Part shown: positions 11,165 to 23,024 of the stretch, in pieces
How positions within the stretch are numbered: position 1 is the stretch's first letter
Layout: each line of letters starts with the position of its first letter
Assembly: GCA_022494885.1 (NCBI GenBank)
Contig: JAGVSM010003551.1
Location: forward strand, 248,001-312,000
Length of the DNA stretch: 64,000 nucleotides
Reading direction: 5' to 3'
Source of the DNA: Micrasema longulum
Lineage: Eukaryota; Arthropoda; Insecta; Trichoptera; Brachycentridae
Notes under the pieces: model-generated
Databases searched by the model: none
Told to the model about the DNA's origin: nothing
What the model saw: the letters and a program-made list of their open reading frames with translations, nothing else
Program-made: the position numbers and the translations under genes

Positions 11165-11765
11165 TTTTTTTATTATTCTTGAGAATAATACTATACCCGT
11201 CAAAACAGTTGTTTTAAAACATGAAGATGCTGGATATGAGACAACTGTACCGAAAAGAAGCATTAACACACTTCTGGTAGAACAATTAGGAGAGGTCTCA
11301 GCAAAATGTCTGTACGAGGTTTTCCCAGAGCATGAATTATGTCATACCCAAAACCCATACGACTTTTGCTCAAAAACATCTCTCATTTATTGCACTGAGA
11401 GTGTTCAATATTTTGGAAGAGTGTATTAAGCTCTCAAGGACAAAAACTGTTTTCAAGAAAGGAGTTGAATATTGGATTTTCCTTAGGGGATTTAAGTAGG
11501 AAACTCCTTGTCGATTTTCCGAATGTTTGAGTTCACTATTTACTATTTAGATGTGCCATATTTATATATTAAAAAAATAATATTTTTTCATGTTTCTGGT
11601 CCTTTATTTGTGGTGATAAACTCATGTGTTTGTGTCAGAATATTGTTAGTCCCATCTCAACACAGGACTTTAGTCCCATGGAGTTGGGACTCATGTCTCA
11701 AATAATGTACAATTAACTTAAGTATGTAAATAAATAAATAAATTATAAACAAAAAAATATAATTC
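11165..11765 (+). pseudogene. LINE-C C-terminal ORF end and 3' UTR, copy 1
   Basis: This is a repeat shared with 19.40-19.73 plus 20.73-20.89 kb. In one frame (about 11355-11500) it reads 'TTFAQKHLSFIALRVFNILE' then 'TKTVFKKGVEYWIFL'. That fits the last region of non-LTR reverse transcriptases: a basic 'FAQRSL..(A)..(L/V)FN.L' helix and a final 'FK...(D)W(I)(F)'. The 3' UTR holds 'caacacaggactttagtccc' (~11660) and ends in (AAATA)n at 11725-11745. No catalytic residues are present. Confidence 0.65.
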
Positions 11766-12645
11766 AGCCCTTTTATAGCAAAAAAAAAAAAAAATCATAA
11801 AGACGCCGTTCATTTTATATGCGTGCATCTCCCGTCACTGTCAAAAACTGAATCTTTTTTACACATACACCAGCCACAGAGCAGCGTCTCTGTTTTCCTT
11901 GTTATGAGTTCTATCATCGTATTCTCTCTTATACATATTTATTGTTTTATTGTCGTCACATTCATTCTTCACGTAGCAAGGATAACTATATTTGTATTAA
12001 AATCCGGCATAGTTTTATAAATTTTACTTTCCAAATCCGTGGGAAAATGTCCATTTGAAGATTGCAAAAAATACGACTTCATAATCAAAAAAAATACGAG
12101 AGATATATCAATTCTTGTATTCTATGAAGACTAGTTTGACATCACAGCCACACAAGTGTTAAAAAAAAACGATACTACCAAAATGCGTATTTTCAGATTA
12201 CCGTCGTCTGGTTTAGAAAGGGGAAAATGCTTTTGTCAGTCTCATGAAAGGCCTTTAAAGGTCAATCTTTCGTTATTCTTGTAAACAAATTTATGATTAT
12301 ATTTTGTTTGACTTCTTTCTGACCTCTAGCCAAGAGTTCAGACGTATTATTTACACATCAACAGGGTGTAAAAAACATGTTGGCGGACACTTTTTTCTCC
12401 TAGGATACACTTACATGGACACATGGAAACAACTGGATGTACATCTTCTAATGATTAATATATTCATAGTTTGTGTTAAATAATTTGATGCCGAAGTATT
12501 TTATTAGTGGAATTAGATAAAACGGAAATGTACATAACTTTTGAACTAGAAATGGAAAAGGAAACTCTCGATTACATATTAAAAAAAAAATTACAGAGTT
12601 TAATGTATAAAAAGTTGAAATTTTATTATGAGATGATCCAATCTT
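11766..12645. other. Unassigned AT-rich sequence
   Basis: The open frames at 11823-12020 (plus) and 12448-12651 (minus) have no recognisable domain, and no repeat shared within the window was seen. Confidence 0.35.
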
Positions 12646-12649
12646 TCGC

Positions 12650-12775
12650 AAAGTGTAGTGGTTGGCGCGTTATTCAACCATGAGGTATCGGGGTGAAATT
12701 TATATTATTATTCTAAAAGTACTTTAACTGCAATATTTCACTGCCCTTGGCACCTGAATCGTTACTGGCAGACTG
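12650..12775 (+). repeat. SINE2 head and partial body
   Basis: 'gtgtagtggttggcgcg' is the SINE2 A-box region. It is followed by a decayed B-box segment and the body block 'aatatttcactgcccttggc' with 'acctgaatc'. The 3' tail is missing. Confidence 0.65.
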
Positions 12776-12869
12776 TTTACTTTATAATAATGTGACAGAT
12801 GATAAAAATTGGCCTTTTCCGTTCACTACGGCCGTTAAGATACTGGCCCCGCTGTTCTAGGAAACCTTA

Positions 12870-13019
12870 GCTTAAGGCACGAATCACGCACGAAAGGTTC
12901 TGAATTTGATTTCCCGAACACGAAAAATTTCATTTGATTTTATTCGAGCCTGGATTTTCTGTGCTGTAATTCACCACTGTTGTTGGGCCTCTTGGCCTGT
13001 TGTCGCGCCAAAAAAAATT
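12870..13019 (+). repeat. SINE1, 5'-truncated and diverged
   Basis: It shares 'cacgcacgaaaggttctg', 'tgctgtaattcaccactgtt' and 'gggcctcttggcctgttgt' with the better copy at 4816-5009. It is more diverged and hence probably older. Confidence 0.75.
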
Positions 13020-13470
13020 GATAAAACGTCAAAAAATGCACTGCCAAGATTTTTATTCGAGAGTCACCTGCGGTAAAAGCTGAAATCTATATTCGTCGGC
13101 AAACATTTTAAATTACTTAGAAAATATTTGTTACCAAGAAATTTTCCGTAAAATGTATTTTACACTTACACATCCCTCCTGAAATAAACTCTCGTGATAT
13201 TAGGTGAAGCTAAAGTTTTCGCACGAAAAACACATAAATTTCTCGAATGACGTTTGCATGAGAAAATGCAGTTTTTTTTTTGAACAAATAAAGTTCAAGG
13301 AGAATTTTGCCAACATGTTGGCCGAACATTTTGACTTTCTACAAAAAGTGACATTTCAATACTTCCAATCAAAATAAAACATGAGATGCTTTAACTTTTT
13401 TAAAAGAAATAACTTGTTATTTTCTTTTGCTTAATTTTATGTTTTTTTTCATTTTAAACATGAATTTTAG
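13020..13470. other. Unassigned AT-rich sequence
   Basis: No gene or known repeat was seen. Confidence 0.35.
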
Positions 13471-13592
13471 TTGATTATTTATTTTATTTTATTCATTTTA
13501 TTTTATTTTTTAATTTTTTTATTTTATTTCATTTCATTTCATTTCATTTTATTTTATTTTATTCTATTTTATTTCATTTCTTTTTATTGAAT
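13471..13592. repeat. Degenerate (TTTTA)n/(TTTCA)n pentanucleotide tract
   Basis: About 120 bp built mainly of TTTTA and TTTCA units. It could be an expanded poly-A-type tail of an antisense retroelement, but no body was recognised next to it. Confidence 0.8.
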
Positions 13593-13669
13593 TTTGATGT
13601 ATTTTTTTTTTTAATATTTGTTTTTTTTTAAATTTTGCAGCCTATGAAAAATATGCTTTATTTATGTTT

Positions 13670-14355
13670 TACTAGCTGAACCCGACAATGCTTTGCTATT
13701 GCTTGATTTGAGTTCTTGCTAAATATATTAAATGTAACTTTTTATTGGTAAGTAAGTACCTTGATACTAATTATTGAATTCCAAATCTAAAAATGATTGA
13801 TATTCAAATATTGAATTTAAGTACTCGTTTATGTTTTAATTTCAAAACATAAAATAATAAATTATTTTCAAATAAAGAATTCTTTTAGCAAATGTCGAAC
13901 TCTGCTCGGGGATGCATTCTAGTCAGGAATGCAATTTTCAAAAATGTATAGAATGTCAGTTAATATTATTTTAGTTTAACCAAAAATCCAGTAAAAAGAC
14001 ATAAATAAGTGGAAATTATAAGAAATTTAATAAAATAAACTTACTGGGAACCATAAAAAAAGTATGTTAGCAAATATTCAAAAACAATCTTTTTTTAATA
14101 AACAAAAAAATAACATCCATCCATTTTTTTTGTTTGCACGTTTTCGGCGAATGCAACCTTGGTGATGGATAAAAAAAACATTTTCGCTCCTAACTTTTTT
14201 TGTGCTTCGTAAATAAAATGTTTTATGAGCTATAAACCTTCTCGCGGCAAAGATGTACATTTATATGAAAAGCGCACGTAAATCGGTCCGGTAGTTATCG
14301 AGTCCATCGAGGAGAACCAATCAAACATTGCCTTTTATATATATATATATATACA
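13670..14355 (+). mobile_element. Widespread arthropod 'ACTAGCTGAxCC' repeat
   Basis: The left edge 'actagctgaacccgacaatg' plus 'ctttgctattgctt' resembles a repeat start that I recall from many arthropod genomes (typically ACTAGCTGACCCGGC...). The right part has the matching signature 'gcgcacgtaaatcggtccgg' and 'tagttatcgagtcc', closed by a TATATA microsatellite. The ~60-codon minus frame inside (14078-14260) is not a gene. Family and clade names cannot be given without a repeat library, and no transposition protein is encoded. Confidence 0.55.
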
Positions 14356-17300
14356 TATAAATCGATGTAATGTAATAGATATAACAACCAAGGGGAACAG
14401 GAAACCAAGATAACATTAACAGACTACAAAGACAGAAAAGTATAATATTGAAAAGAAAAGTTTATCTATCTTTCCTTATCTAATGGCAACTAAAGAACTT
14501 ATTTATTATGTATGCAGAAAATTGGTAGAATTCCGTATTAAAATTTGGTAAGGTATCCAAAATAAAACACTTTTATTGAATTTAATTATATGTTTTTTTT
14601 AAATATACGTTTGGACATTATCAAACTCTTTATACAAACTAAACAATTAAATGTAACCTGAAATTTCAATTTGAATGCTTAAAGTTTATTAATGAATGGG
14701 CCCACTAATGTTATTGACGGATACACGAGAATATCAGAACAAGTGATCTGATTCTAAAACGATACAAAGACACTCAAGACTAATAAATCAGGAACTGAAA
14801 TTATACAATAAGCTACCAGATAAAACGAAACAAAAAACTCGGACAACCTTTACAAAATATTATTTGACAATAGAATATGAATATTTAAAAAAAAACGTAC
14901 TGTGTGAAATGAATGTAATCCGTAATGGTTTGTAAATAATTTTCAAATAAAAATTAAAACTTAAATTATTGTTTTAAGCAGTGTTCAGTGGCGCGTCGTA
15001 ATGCGGTCTACGAATGTAAAACTAATATAAGTCTTTTCTACATTCTAAAGCTTTTTGGCCTTTTAGGACACCTCTAACCTCGATTCAACGCAACATTTAT
15101 TATTATTTAAATTGCAACCCGCGCTTAATTCTCGTAGCTCTTTTTATAACCTCCACACCTGTTTTAGCTAATGGCTTTTTTGTGTCTACATGAGCGGTAA
15201 TTTGGTGAACTTTTAAAAAGAAGTAAAACTAAATGCAACTTTATGCGCCTAATAGTTAGCCCAGACCTAATAGTTTGCAGATAAAGCGGAATACTGCATT
15301 TCAGTAAGCTTTATTTTATCCCATTAAGACGATTTTGTTCGTTTAAAATTTAAGACTTATAATCGTGTTTTGAGAGATAACACAAAGTCAGAACATTAAA
15401 CTGTCTTCGTCTTCAAGATTAAAATGTACTTTCCTCACCTAAAGTTTAGTCTAGACACAAGTATTAGGACATTTGATTAATACCTATTAAAATTAATAAA
15501 GAAAAAAAAATCTAAATGAAATATGTCAGTATATTGAGGATAAATATATAAAATTTATCCAATCATTATTTTTTTACAAATGATTCTGGTTACACAATAT
15601 GAGTCAGACTTGTTGTTTTGTCTAAAATGGTTAAGGTTTATGTACTGTTTTCTCTTTTTAATTTAATGAACGACAAAAGTCTTGAGTGCGTTTGAAATTA
15701 ATACCCATGCTTCCTCATGCATAGGCCATTACATTTAAATACTAAATGCAGCATACTTAGATTATCGATGGAGTCCTCAACATCAACTGCTATGGAGTAA
15801 GAGTGTTATTTTTACCCATTTAAAAAAAAAAAAAAACATTATTTCTTCTGAGGGGGTGAGATACACTAAGTTTACCTATTCCATGTGACCTTCCAACCAC
15901 TCCCTTTAATTTACGAGATAGTCTCATCATCAAATATGACAGTACCAAAGGAATTGAATTAACTTCTGTTTAAATGCATATTTTTAGTTAAATTATAATT
16001 TTAGTTTCCTCATTTAATTGTTGTTTTCTCCGTTTTATTACTCTGCTGCTTGAATTTAAATATGTTTGTTCTTTACATTAATACTTTTTGAATTATACTT
16101 AAAAACCGTTAGGCGTAAATAAATAAAATAAATAAAGGTAAATTAATCAGTATTTCGTTTCAAATAGCTTAGTCACCTTTTATCAACTTTCTCTTCGTAT
16201 TGTAAGTAAAATTTTAATCTCCAATTTATTAACAGAACTTTTGAGGCAATCTTTGGCCACTTGTTTACCTTGCCCGTAGATTATTATGTTAAATATTATC
16301 GAAGAGATATGATTTTTTTTCCCATTAAATAAAAGGTTTTTTTGAGTGAGTTAAATTAATTAAATACTAGACTATTTTGAAAATAACAAGTCTGGGAGAC
16401 TGTTCTTTGTTCCAATATACGCATATGCATGTTTTATAACTCCGATTCTTATTTAAATCTGCAACATGCATTTGAATTATAAATTAACATTGAAATTTCT
16501 TAGTGCATTAAAAAAAATTTCTTGCTATAAACGTAAAATTATATTTTTTCTCACATTTGTTATCATGAATGTATAAGCATCACAGTAAAGTCCTAAGTAC
16601 ATGTGACTAAATTTTTTTTTTTCTACAAAGTTTCAACTTAATTTTATTTTATTTTACAAGTTTTGGGATAGAAATATTAAGTACACACTTTCCTTTTTGA
16701 TCATTTTCTTAGAACTGTCATATTTGTATATCATATTAAATTATTTTACATAAATAAGTTAGGAATAAGAAATAATTACTAAAAAGAAAATGAATAAAAA
16801 CAAAAAAAAAATAAACCATGAAATACAATATTCATTTATTGAGGAAAACACATATTTACTGAGTAATCTATCGTTGATATTATTTGATGCTCAATATTCG
16901 AAGGTAGATATTAAATTGTGTATTCTTGATTAGGCATGTAATGTAAATAATCCGCTTACAGCCTTCAATGTTACAATATTATAAGTAAAAGGTTCGCTCA
17001 TATCACGTTATTGGCTTTTGGTCATTATTTTTTTCAGAATCCCATATTAGTATAAATATTGGGAAAAAATGTGTGCCGAAAATTTTCGTTACATTTTATT
17101 TCCTCAAACAGTACATTTTAAAAAAAGGATAAAGAAAAACAGAACAAATAGAAGAATATGCTTGTAGATATTAAACATTAATAAGTATTTTCAGGCGTTT
17201 TCAAGTAGGTGAAATAATTTATTTAGGTGAATTTTTATTTTGTGGTCTTAAACCTAACAATAGCGGCTCTAAATTCCTTTACATATTTAAGCATTTTCTT

Positions 17301-17357
17301 GTAGCATAAATGATTTTAATAAAATGTGACTAACAATTTTTCAAATTAATTATCATT
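14356..17357. other. Unassigned AT-rich sequence (3 kb)
   Basis: No open frame with a domain, no shared repeat and no RNA gene was recognised. It probably contains old diverged elements. Confidence 0.35.
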
Positions 17358-17518
17358 ATTTTGCACTACAACAGGCCAGGAGGCCCAGTTACATTGGTGA
17401 ATCACATCACAAAACACCCGGGCTTGAGGAAAATCTCATTTACTTTTTTGTTTTTGCCAACCCGTAACCTTCAGGTTGTCAGTCAAACATTTTAAATATT
17501 TCACCACGGAGACTGCCT
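17358..17518 (-). repeat. SINE1, antisense
   Basis: The plus strand starts 'tgcactacaacaggccagga' and 'ggcccagttacattggtgaa', the reverse of the SINE1 tail. It ends at 'tcaccacggagactgcc', the reverse of the SINE1 5' end. The B box is decayed ('aggttacgggttgg' on the minus strand). Length is ~160 bp, close to full. Confidence 0.75.
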
Positions 17519-19394
17519 TAATGCTGATTTAATGTTTGAGGTTCATTACCTTACACAATCGATAGTTCGATAAATTTAAGATTACGGATGTTCAAATGAA
17601 AATAGAACAATTAATGCCAATTGAAATAATGAAATTTGTAAAATGATCATTAAATAAACTTATTTAGTAAGAGGTTTTGAGTAATTATTTACAAATACTT
17701 CATAAAACGTTTAACAACAAAGCTATGCTTAGTTATATTATATTAAATGACCACTTATATCAATCAAAAACCGACTTTCAACCAAGTAAAAGCCAAAACA
17801 TCCATATTCTCTTTTTAAAATTATCTTTTCCGATGTAATTAAGTTGCATAATATATAATATCTATCGATAAAGTATTATAATTGTTTAATTTAAATTAAA
17901 AATATTAAAATTATACGTATTTGAAATCAAAACTGAATAATGTTGTTCTTTTTAATAAATAAAAAAAAACTAACTCCACCTTAGTGCAAAACAAGACACT
18001 AGTTTGAAAATGTTTGAAAATGTTTGCAAATGATATCGCATTTCAGTTTTGTTTATTTTTCTGTTGGGCATCAGAGGGAAATATGTACGTGCGCAACAAA
18101 TTAAACTTCCTTTGGATGCTGATATAAATACCGTTGGTTTGATAAGCTGCGTTATATTTTAATTTAAAATACTGTTCCTAACTATAATATAAATTAAATT
18201 ATGAACTTTTCAGGTGGTTTATGAAATTTATAGCATTATTCCGTGAAAATAATATTTCATTAAACTACACATGTTCTAAAATACTGTTTAGCGCGTCTGT
18301 ATAAAGTTAATTCATCAAACGTATTTATTTAAATTATTAAAAATTATGGATTGTTATTTTTAACCTTTCTGTGCCTAAGCACGAAAAAAATTCTCGAGTT
18401 TCTGAGGAGGGTACCAAGAATACCCCAGGAAAAATGCTTTTAATAGAACTTTCAAAAAAACATTATCATAATATTAGTTTTGGTAGTGTTCATAAATTTA
18501 TTCCAAGTTTTCTGCGCAATTCTTCCTTTTTTTATAAATAATGTTACAAAAAGATGCTATAAAACATTGCTCTCTTCTCATTGTTACAGGTAGAATAATA
18601 CTGATCTAAAGTCAAGACGGGGAACGCGTGTAAAATATAACGAATGGAATACGAATTTTCGTGGCAACAAGCAATAGCTGGAAGTAAGCGATAAAATAAG
18701 GAATAATTTTAAAAAAATATATATTTATAGATGACAACCATGAAGTTTCGCATAAATAAATTGTCTATGTTTTTATGAATGTATGTATGTGTATGCTCAT
18801 GGGTGTATGTACGTATGTGTGTATGTACATGTGTATATATGTGTATATTTATATATATGTGTATGTCTGTATGAATATGAATCAAAATGTGTATTCGAAT
18901 AAGTTTATATTTTGTTTGTCTGTGCTCTACATTATTTTTTTAACTATTATAATATATTTAAATGTAATTGCCTAGCTTGGAACGGGGTATGTACCCTTGT
19001 TAGCTGGGCAAAGTGAGCATGGAATTGTATTTTGATAAAGAGTGTGAATAAATAAATAAAAAAATAGTAAGAGTCAGATTCGCAAACTGGCCAACTTATA
19101 AACAGTAGAGCGACAAATTCTAATGTTTGCTGTGTGCACGGGGCAAAAGCCAAAACAAATTAAAATTATTATTTTTAATATTCGACAGAAAAATATTTTA
19201 CCAATTATGCTACATTCTTATCATAAACGTTTTTTAGTTTGATAGCTGGCTTCTCTCTAGTTTTTAAGCTTTATTGCAATATTTTCTTGTTGTTATACAT
19301 GATATTTAAAGCAAGTTTCATATGTTCTGGTAAATTTAATCTAGTTTGATTGAGTAAACCCATTTTGTAAGATATATGAACTTTTTTTAAATAA
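17519..19394. other. Unassigned AT-rich sequence with a (TATG)n tract
   Basis: The only structure seen is a degenerate TATG/TGTA microsatellite at about 18775-18870. The 66-codon frame over it is a product of that repeat. Confidence 0.4.
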
Positions 19395-19735
19395 TACTCT
19401 AGTGCCCTCCAACATACCCGTCAGAAAAATCGTTCCCATTCACGAAGGTGCTGAATTTGAGACAACTGTACCTATAAGAAGCACTCACACTTTTCTGGTC
19501 GAATAATAAGGAGATATCCCATCAAAATGTTTGTACGAGGCACCAAAGCGCGAATTATGTCATGCCTATAACCCGTATGACTTTTGCTCAAAGACATTTT
19601 TTCTTTATCGAAATATATTCAATATTTTGAAAGAGCGTATTAAGCTCTTAAGAACCAAAACTATTTTCAAGAGAGGAGTTAAGGACTGGATTTTCCATAG
19701 CCGGAAATTCCTTGACGAGTTTCCTATTTTTTTAT
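19395..19735 (+). pseudogene. LINE-C copy 2, 5' part (interrupted)
   Basis: It matches 11170-11520 along its length, with shared landmarks 'gagacaactgtacc', 'acgacttttgctcaaa' versus 'atgacttttgctcaaa', and 'ttcaagagaggagttaagg'. The 102-codon frame at 19531-19839 begins in this element ('TIFKRGVKDWIFHSRKFLDE' is the RT end motif) and runs by chance into the next one. The homologous 3' UTR resumes only at ~20.73 kb. Confidence 0.7.
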
Positions 19736-19800
19736 TTCTTTTATTCAGGAAACATACAGTACGGTTACATAGTTTTATATTTTACACAGTTAAGCTTAAT
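19725..19800 (-). repeat. Antisense LINE tail
   Basis: 'tttcttttattcaggaaaca' followed by 'tacagtacggttacata' parallels the antisense LINE tail at 9994-10030 ('ttattcagaaaacatacag'). It is a short 3'-end relic at the edge of the insertion splitting LINE-C. Confidence 0.5.
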
Positions 19801-19824
19801 TCTAATGGACCAGTGAAGTTTTGT

Positions 19825-20530
19825 GCTTTTACCAGCTGACACAAATTAAATGCATACGCAAAAGTTTGCCGGTTGATGCCGCCCGTCAATTAATAAATGC
19901 GTTTGTAGTGTCTAAGGTCGATTATTGTAATGGTATCTATGCAGGTCTGCCAATGAACAAAATGACTCGCCTACAATCTGTATTACATGCTGCAGCGAGA
20001 CTTATTTTCGGAATCTCTAAGTTCAGTCATATCACTCCGCTACTTCGGGAACTACACTGGCTACGTTTTCCACGGAGGGTCGAATACAAACTCTGTTGGC
20101 TTATGTATAAGTCACTGCACAACTCTGCTCCGTAATTTCTAAAGGAAATATGCATTCCAGATAAACTAGCTGACAGGCGTCTCACGCTTAGATCAGCTAC
20201 GTCTACTGCGAGAGGAAAAGTTTTTATACAACTACGTAAACAGCGCACTCAATTTAGTGAACGCGCATTTGCGGTCGCAGGCCCTATGGCATGGAATGCT
20301 CTCCCAGCAGAAGTGCGAGGCTGTAAAAGTGAAGTGATGTTTCGGAAAAAACTTAAAACCCACTTGTTCTCTAAATCATTTGAATTAATCCGTAGCATGT
20401 GTCAACAAAATAAAAATAAAAAACTATCAAATCACTATGTAAGGCGCCCTTGAAGTATTATATTACAAAAATGGCGCGATATAAGTAATCCATAATAATA
20501 AAAATAATAATAATCATAATTATATCTAGG
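19825..20530 (+). pseudogene. CR1/L2-like LINE: RT C-terminal domain with premature stop
   Basis: The frame shows 'LINAFVVSKVDYCNGIYAGL', 'LQSVLHAAARLIFG', 'HITPLLRELHWLRFPRRVEY' and 'YKSLHNSAP'. These are the textbook C-terminal motifs of CR1/L2 reverse transcriptases (S.(L/V)DYCN, LQ..(Q/L)(N/H)AAARL, HITP.L..LHWLP...R). A TAA at 20133-20135 replaces the expected aromatic residue. The same frame then continues to ~20400 with 'LADRRLTLRSATSTARGK', 'FSERAFAVAGPMAWNALPAE' and 'FRKKLKTHLF'. The 3' end is 'ggcgcccttgaagtatta...aaaaatggcgcgatataag', followed by an (ATA)n microsatellite. The palm is lost and the copy is inactive. Confidence 0.9.
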
Positions 20531-20729
20531 GTTATCAATGAAATTTTTTTTTAAGCACAAAAAAGTGAAAGAAAAAAAAAATAAAATGGAAGTTGTTTAA
20601 AAATTAAAATCAAAGTTAAAAGTTGTGAAAAGTTTGTAGTTAGTATTAAGAAATGGAAATAATATTAAAAATGAAGAAATTTTTATAATGTAAAAGAAAA
20701 AGTAATTTTTGTTAAACTAATATTGGGGT

Positions 20730-20895
20730 TTTCTGTTTACCATATTGATGTGCCATAAATTTGTTTTTTTATTGTTTTTATTGTGTTTCTGTTTCTGTAA
20801 AATATTTGTGATGATAAATTCATGCGTCTTTGTCAACTAATTTCTCGTTCCTACTCAACACAGGACTTTTAGTCCCGTGGAGGCCAATGTCGGAT
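20730..20895 (+). repeat. LINE-C copy 2, 3' UTR part
   Basis: 'gatgataaattcatgcgtc' and 'caacacaggacttttagtcc' match the 3' UTR of copy 1 at 11605-11685. Together with 19395-19735 this reconstitutes one element split by ~1 kb of later insertions. Confidence 0.65.
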
Positions 20896-21240
20896 TTCTT
20901 GCTTAACTATAACAAGGCATAACTTTCCAATATTTTCAAATCAACTTATTAAATTCCGTTTTAATAAAAAAACAACAAATTAAATATTAAAGAAGGAACA
21001 CATTTAACAAAAAAAAAGAACTTGAATCTATTCTAGCATATTCGACTACCAAATCAAAAATGCACAAATCTATATGCATGGTCGTTCATAAATAAATCTA
21101 GCATTATTTATCATTTATGACAAGCAAACGCACATTAAACAAAAATCAACAAGATTTTGTAATAAAATGAGGTTCGGCAATTCTATTTAAAATATCAAAC
21201 ATTTACCTTGTAATTATTAAAAAAAGTCTTGGTAAATTTG
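20896..21240. other. Unassigned AT-rich sequence
   Basis: Nothing was recognised. Confidence 0.35.
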
Positions 21241-21244
21241 CAAT

Positions 21245-22260
21245 TTGCTTATTAATGTTGATAAATCGAAAGTGATGGTTTTTGAAAGGGATAAAAATAT
21301 AACCAAATGTGAGATCAGCGTGAACGGAGATATTCTGAATCAGGTAGAAGAATTTGTGTACCTGGGAAGTATGTTTACTAGGGACGGAAAGGCCGAGAAA
21401 GATATTGAAAGGAGGGTGAGTGCCGGGAACAGGGTGAACGGTGCACTAAAATCTACTTTGGCAAACAAATGTTTATCGCAGGAGGCTAAACTAGCAGTTC
21501 ACAACGGAGTTCTAGTTCCAACTCTAATGTATGGAAGTATGGAAGTGAAAAAATAATGATGAAAGTAGGTTGAATGCTGTCGAAATGCGATCCCTCAGGC
21601 GAATGTGTGGTAAAACGATTTATTATATAAATAAAACACGAGTGATACTTTAATCCACAAATTTGGAATATCCAGTGACCGGTTTCATCGCTTTCGCGAC
21701 ATCTTCGAGACAGGTCGTCGATGTCGCGAAAGCGATGAAACCGGTCACTAGATATTCCAAATTTGTGGATTAAAGTATCACTCGTGTTTTATTTATATAA
21801 TAAATTACAATGAACTTCCATCAAGAATTTTCACTTACTAACTTAAATGTTTTGGTAAAACGATGTATGATAGGTGCACAAATGTCGAGATCCGTGAAGT
21901 GTGTAAGGCTGAAACATGCATTATTGACAGAATCAAGAAAGGGGTGCTGCGTTCGTTTCGACATGTAGAGTGAATGGACAGCGAAAGAACGGCTAAAAGG
22001 ATCTACGATGCAAATGTTGATGAATGCAGAAAACGAGGAAGACGGAGAAAGACATGGCACGATCAAGTCCATCAAATGCTTGAAGATGGACATGTCAAAA
22101 GTAGGAATAATCGGCGTGCGTGCATGAGAAGATGTATGAATGTAGAGGAAGCGAGTTCTGTATGCCAAGATATAGTGTTATGGCGTTCTATCATCTCTGC
22201 CTACTCCTACGGGGAAACGGCGTGATGGTTTGTTTGTTGTTTGTTTGTTGTGTAAATTTG
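21245..22260 (+). pseudogene. RTE-like LINE: RT thumb and C-terminus, with nested insert
   Basis: The frame 21245-21556 reads 'INVDKSKVMVFERDKNITKC', 'FVYLGSMFTRDGKAEKDIER' and 'AVHNGVLVPTLMYGS', parallel to the minus-strand copy at 6.4-6.8 kb. After frameshifts the C-terminal part (21974-22225) reads 'MDSERTAKRIYDANVDECRK' and 'RRACMRRCMNVEEASSVC', then '(W)RSIISAYSYGE'. A TTTGTTTGTTG-type 3' tail follows at 22229-22250. The coding region is interrupted at 21608-21864 by a foldback insert flanked by a 12-bp duplication. The reading also has in-frame stops. The YADD box lies upstream of the surviving part. Confidence 0.88.
21608..21864. mobile_element. Foldback insert with 12-bp target duplication and hammerhead-like half-sites
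   Basis: The 12-bp sequence TGGTAAAACGAT occurs at 21608-21619 and 21853-21864, flanking a 233-bp insert. The insert holds two ~86-bp arms (about 21618-21703 and 21720-21805) that pair with a single visible mismatch around a 16-nt loop, plus a 47-bp tail. Each arm contains, on one strand, stem II GTCGC-GAAA-GCGAT, then GAAA, then self-complementary CCGG and GTC. That is the 3' half of a minimal hammerhead ribozyme as found in Penelope-like elements. The CUGANGA box is not intact in either arm (CTCGAAGA in one). Removing the insert restores the host LINE reading. Confidence 0.8.
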
Positions 22261-23020
22261 CAAAAAATTAGGAGCGCCAGTCACATGATGGAACCTCAAA
22301 GACAGACAGACACAGTGAAGTTATTTGTAGTCAAGGTACATGCCATTGGTGGGTGATTCGGTTAGTAGACAGAACGTTCCTTTATTGATTTATTATTTAT
22401 GTAAAACATTTTTTATCTCTCATTAAATACATTTTTGTTATTTTCTTAGGTTAACCTTTTCTTTTATTTCTTTCTTATTTTATTTACATTTTGTAGATCT
22501 CAATTTTAATGGATACTTTTAATTTTCTTATTATTTTTATTTTTTTGTATCTATGAGTTGAGATTTTGGATTTACTTTGTTTTATTTTTTATCTCGTTTT
22601 GATTACATTCATGAGCACACACTATTTTTATATGTGCATATTTTTTTTTCAGTATTTAAAATATATTCCAGGAAATGGCTTTTCTCTAATTTTAATTGTA
22701 TTATTTTACTCTATTTTCTAACTTTAAAATAAATATTTTTTCAAACCATTTTTATCTCTTTTTTCATATTCTGTCTTCTCAATAATATTTTTCAAAGCAT
22801 CAAAAATAAAATAATATATGCTCATTATTTCATACGTATACAGTATTATGTCTGTACTATTTTATTTGAATATTAATTAAAACTAATATCTGAGCACCCG
22901 ATGACAAACTGTTATTTTAAAGTTTATCAGGACAAAATATTAATCCCTTGTTTTCTTTTTTTTAATATTGTTAATATCTTTGTATTAATATTGTAAAAAA
23001 AAAATACTTAAAAGGGTGTT
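22261..23020. other. Unassigned AT-rich sequence
   Basis: No gene or repeat was recognised apart from T-rich low complexity. Confidence 0.35.
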
Positions 23021-23024
23021 TTTA

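Noticed and set aside
18775..18975. Tyr/Met/Cys-rich 66-codon frame as a peptide gene
   Set aside because: It is the translation of a degenerate (TATG)n microsatellite.
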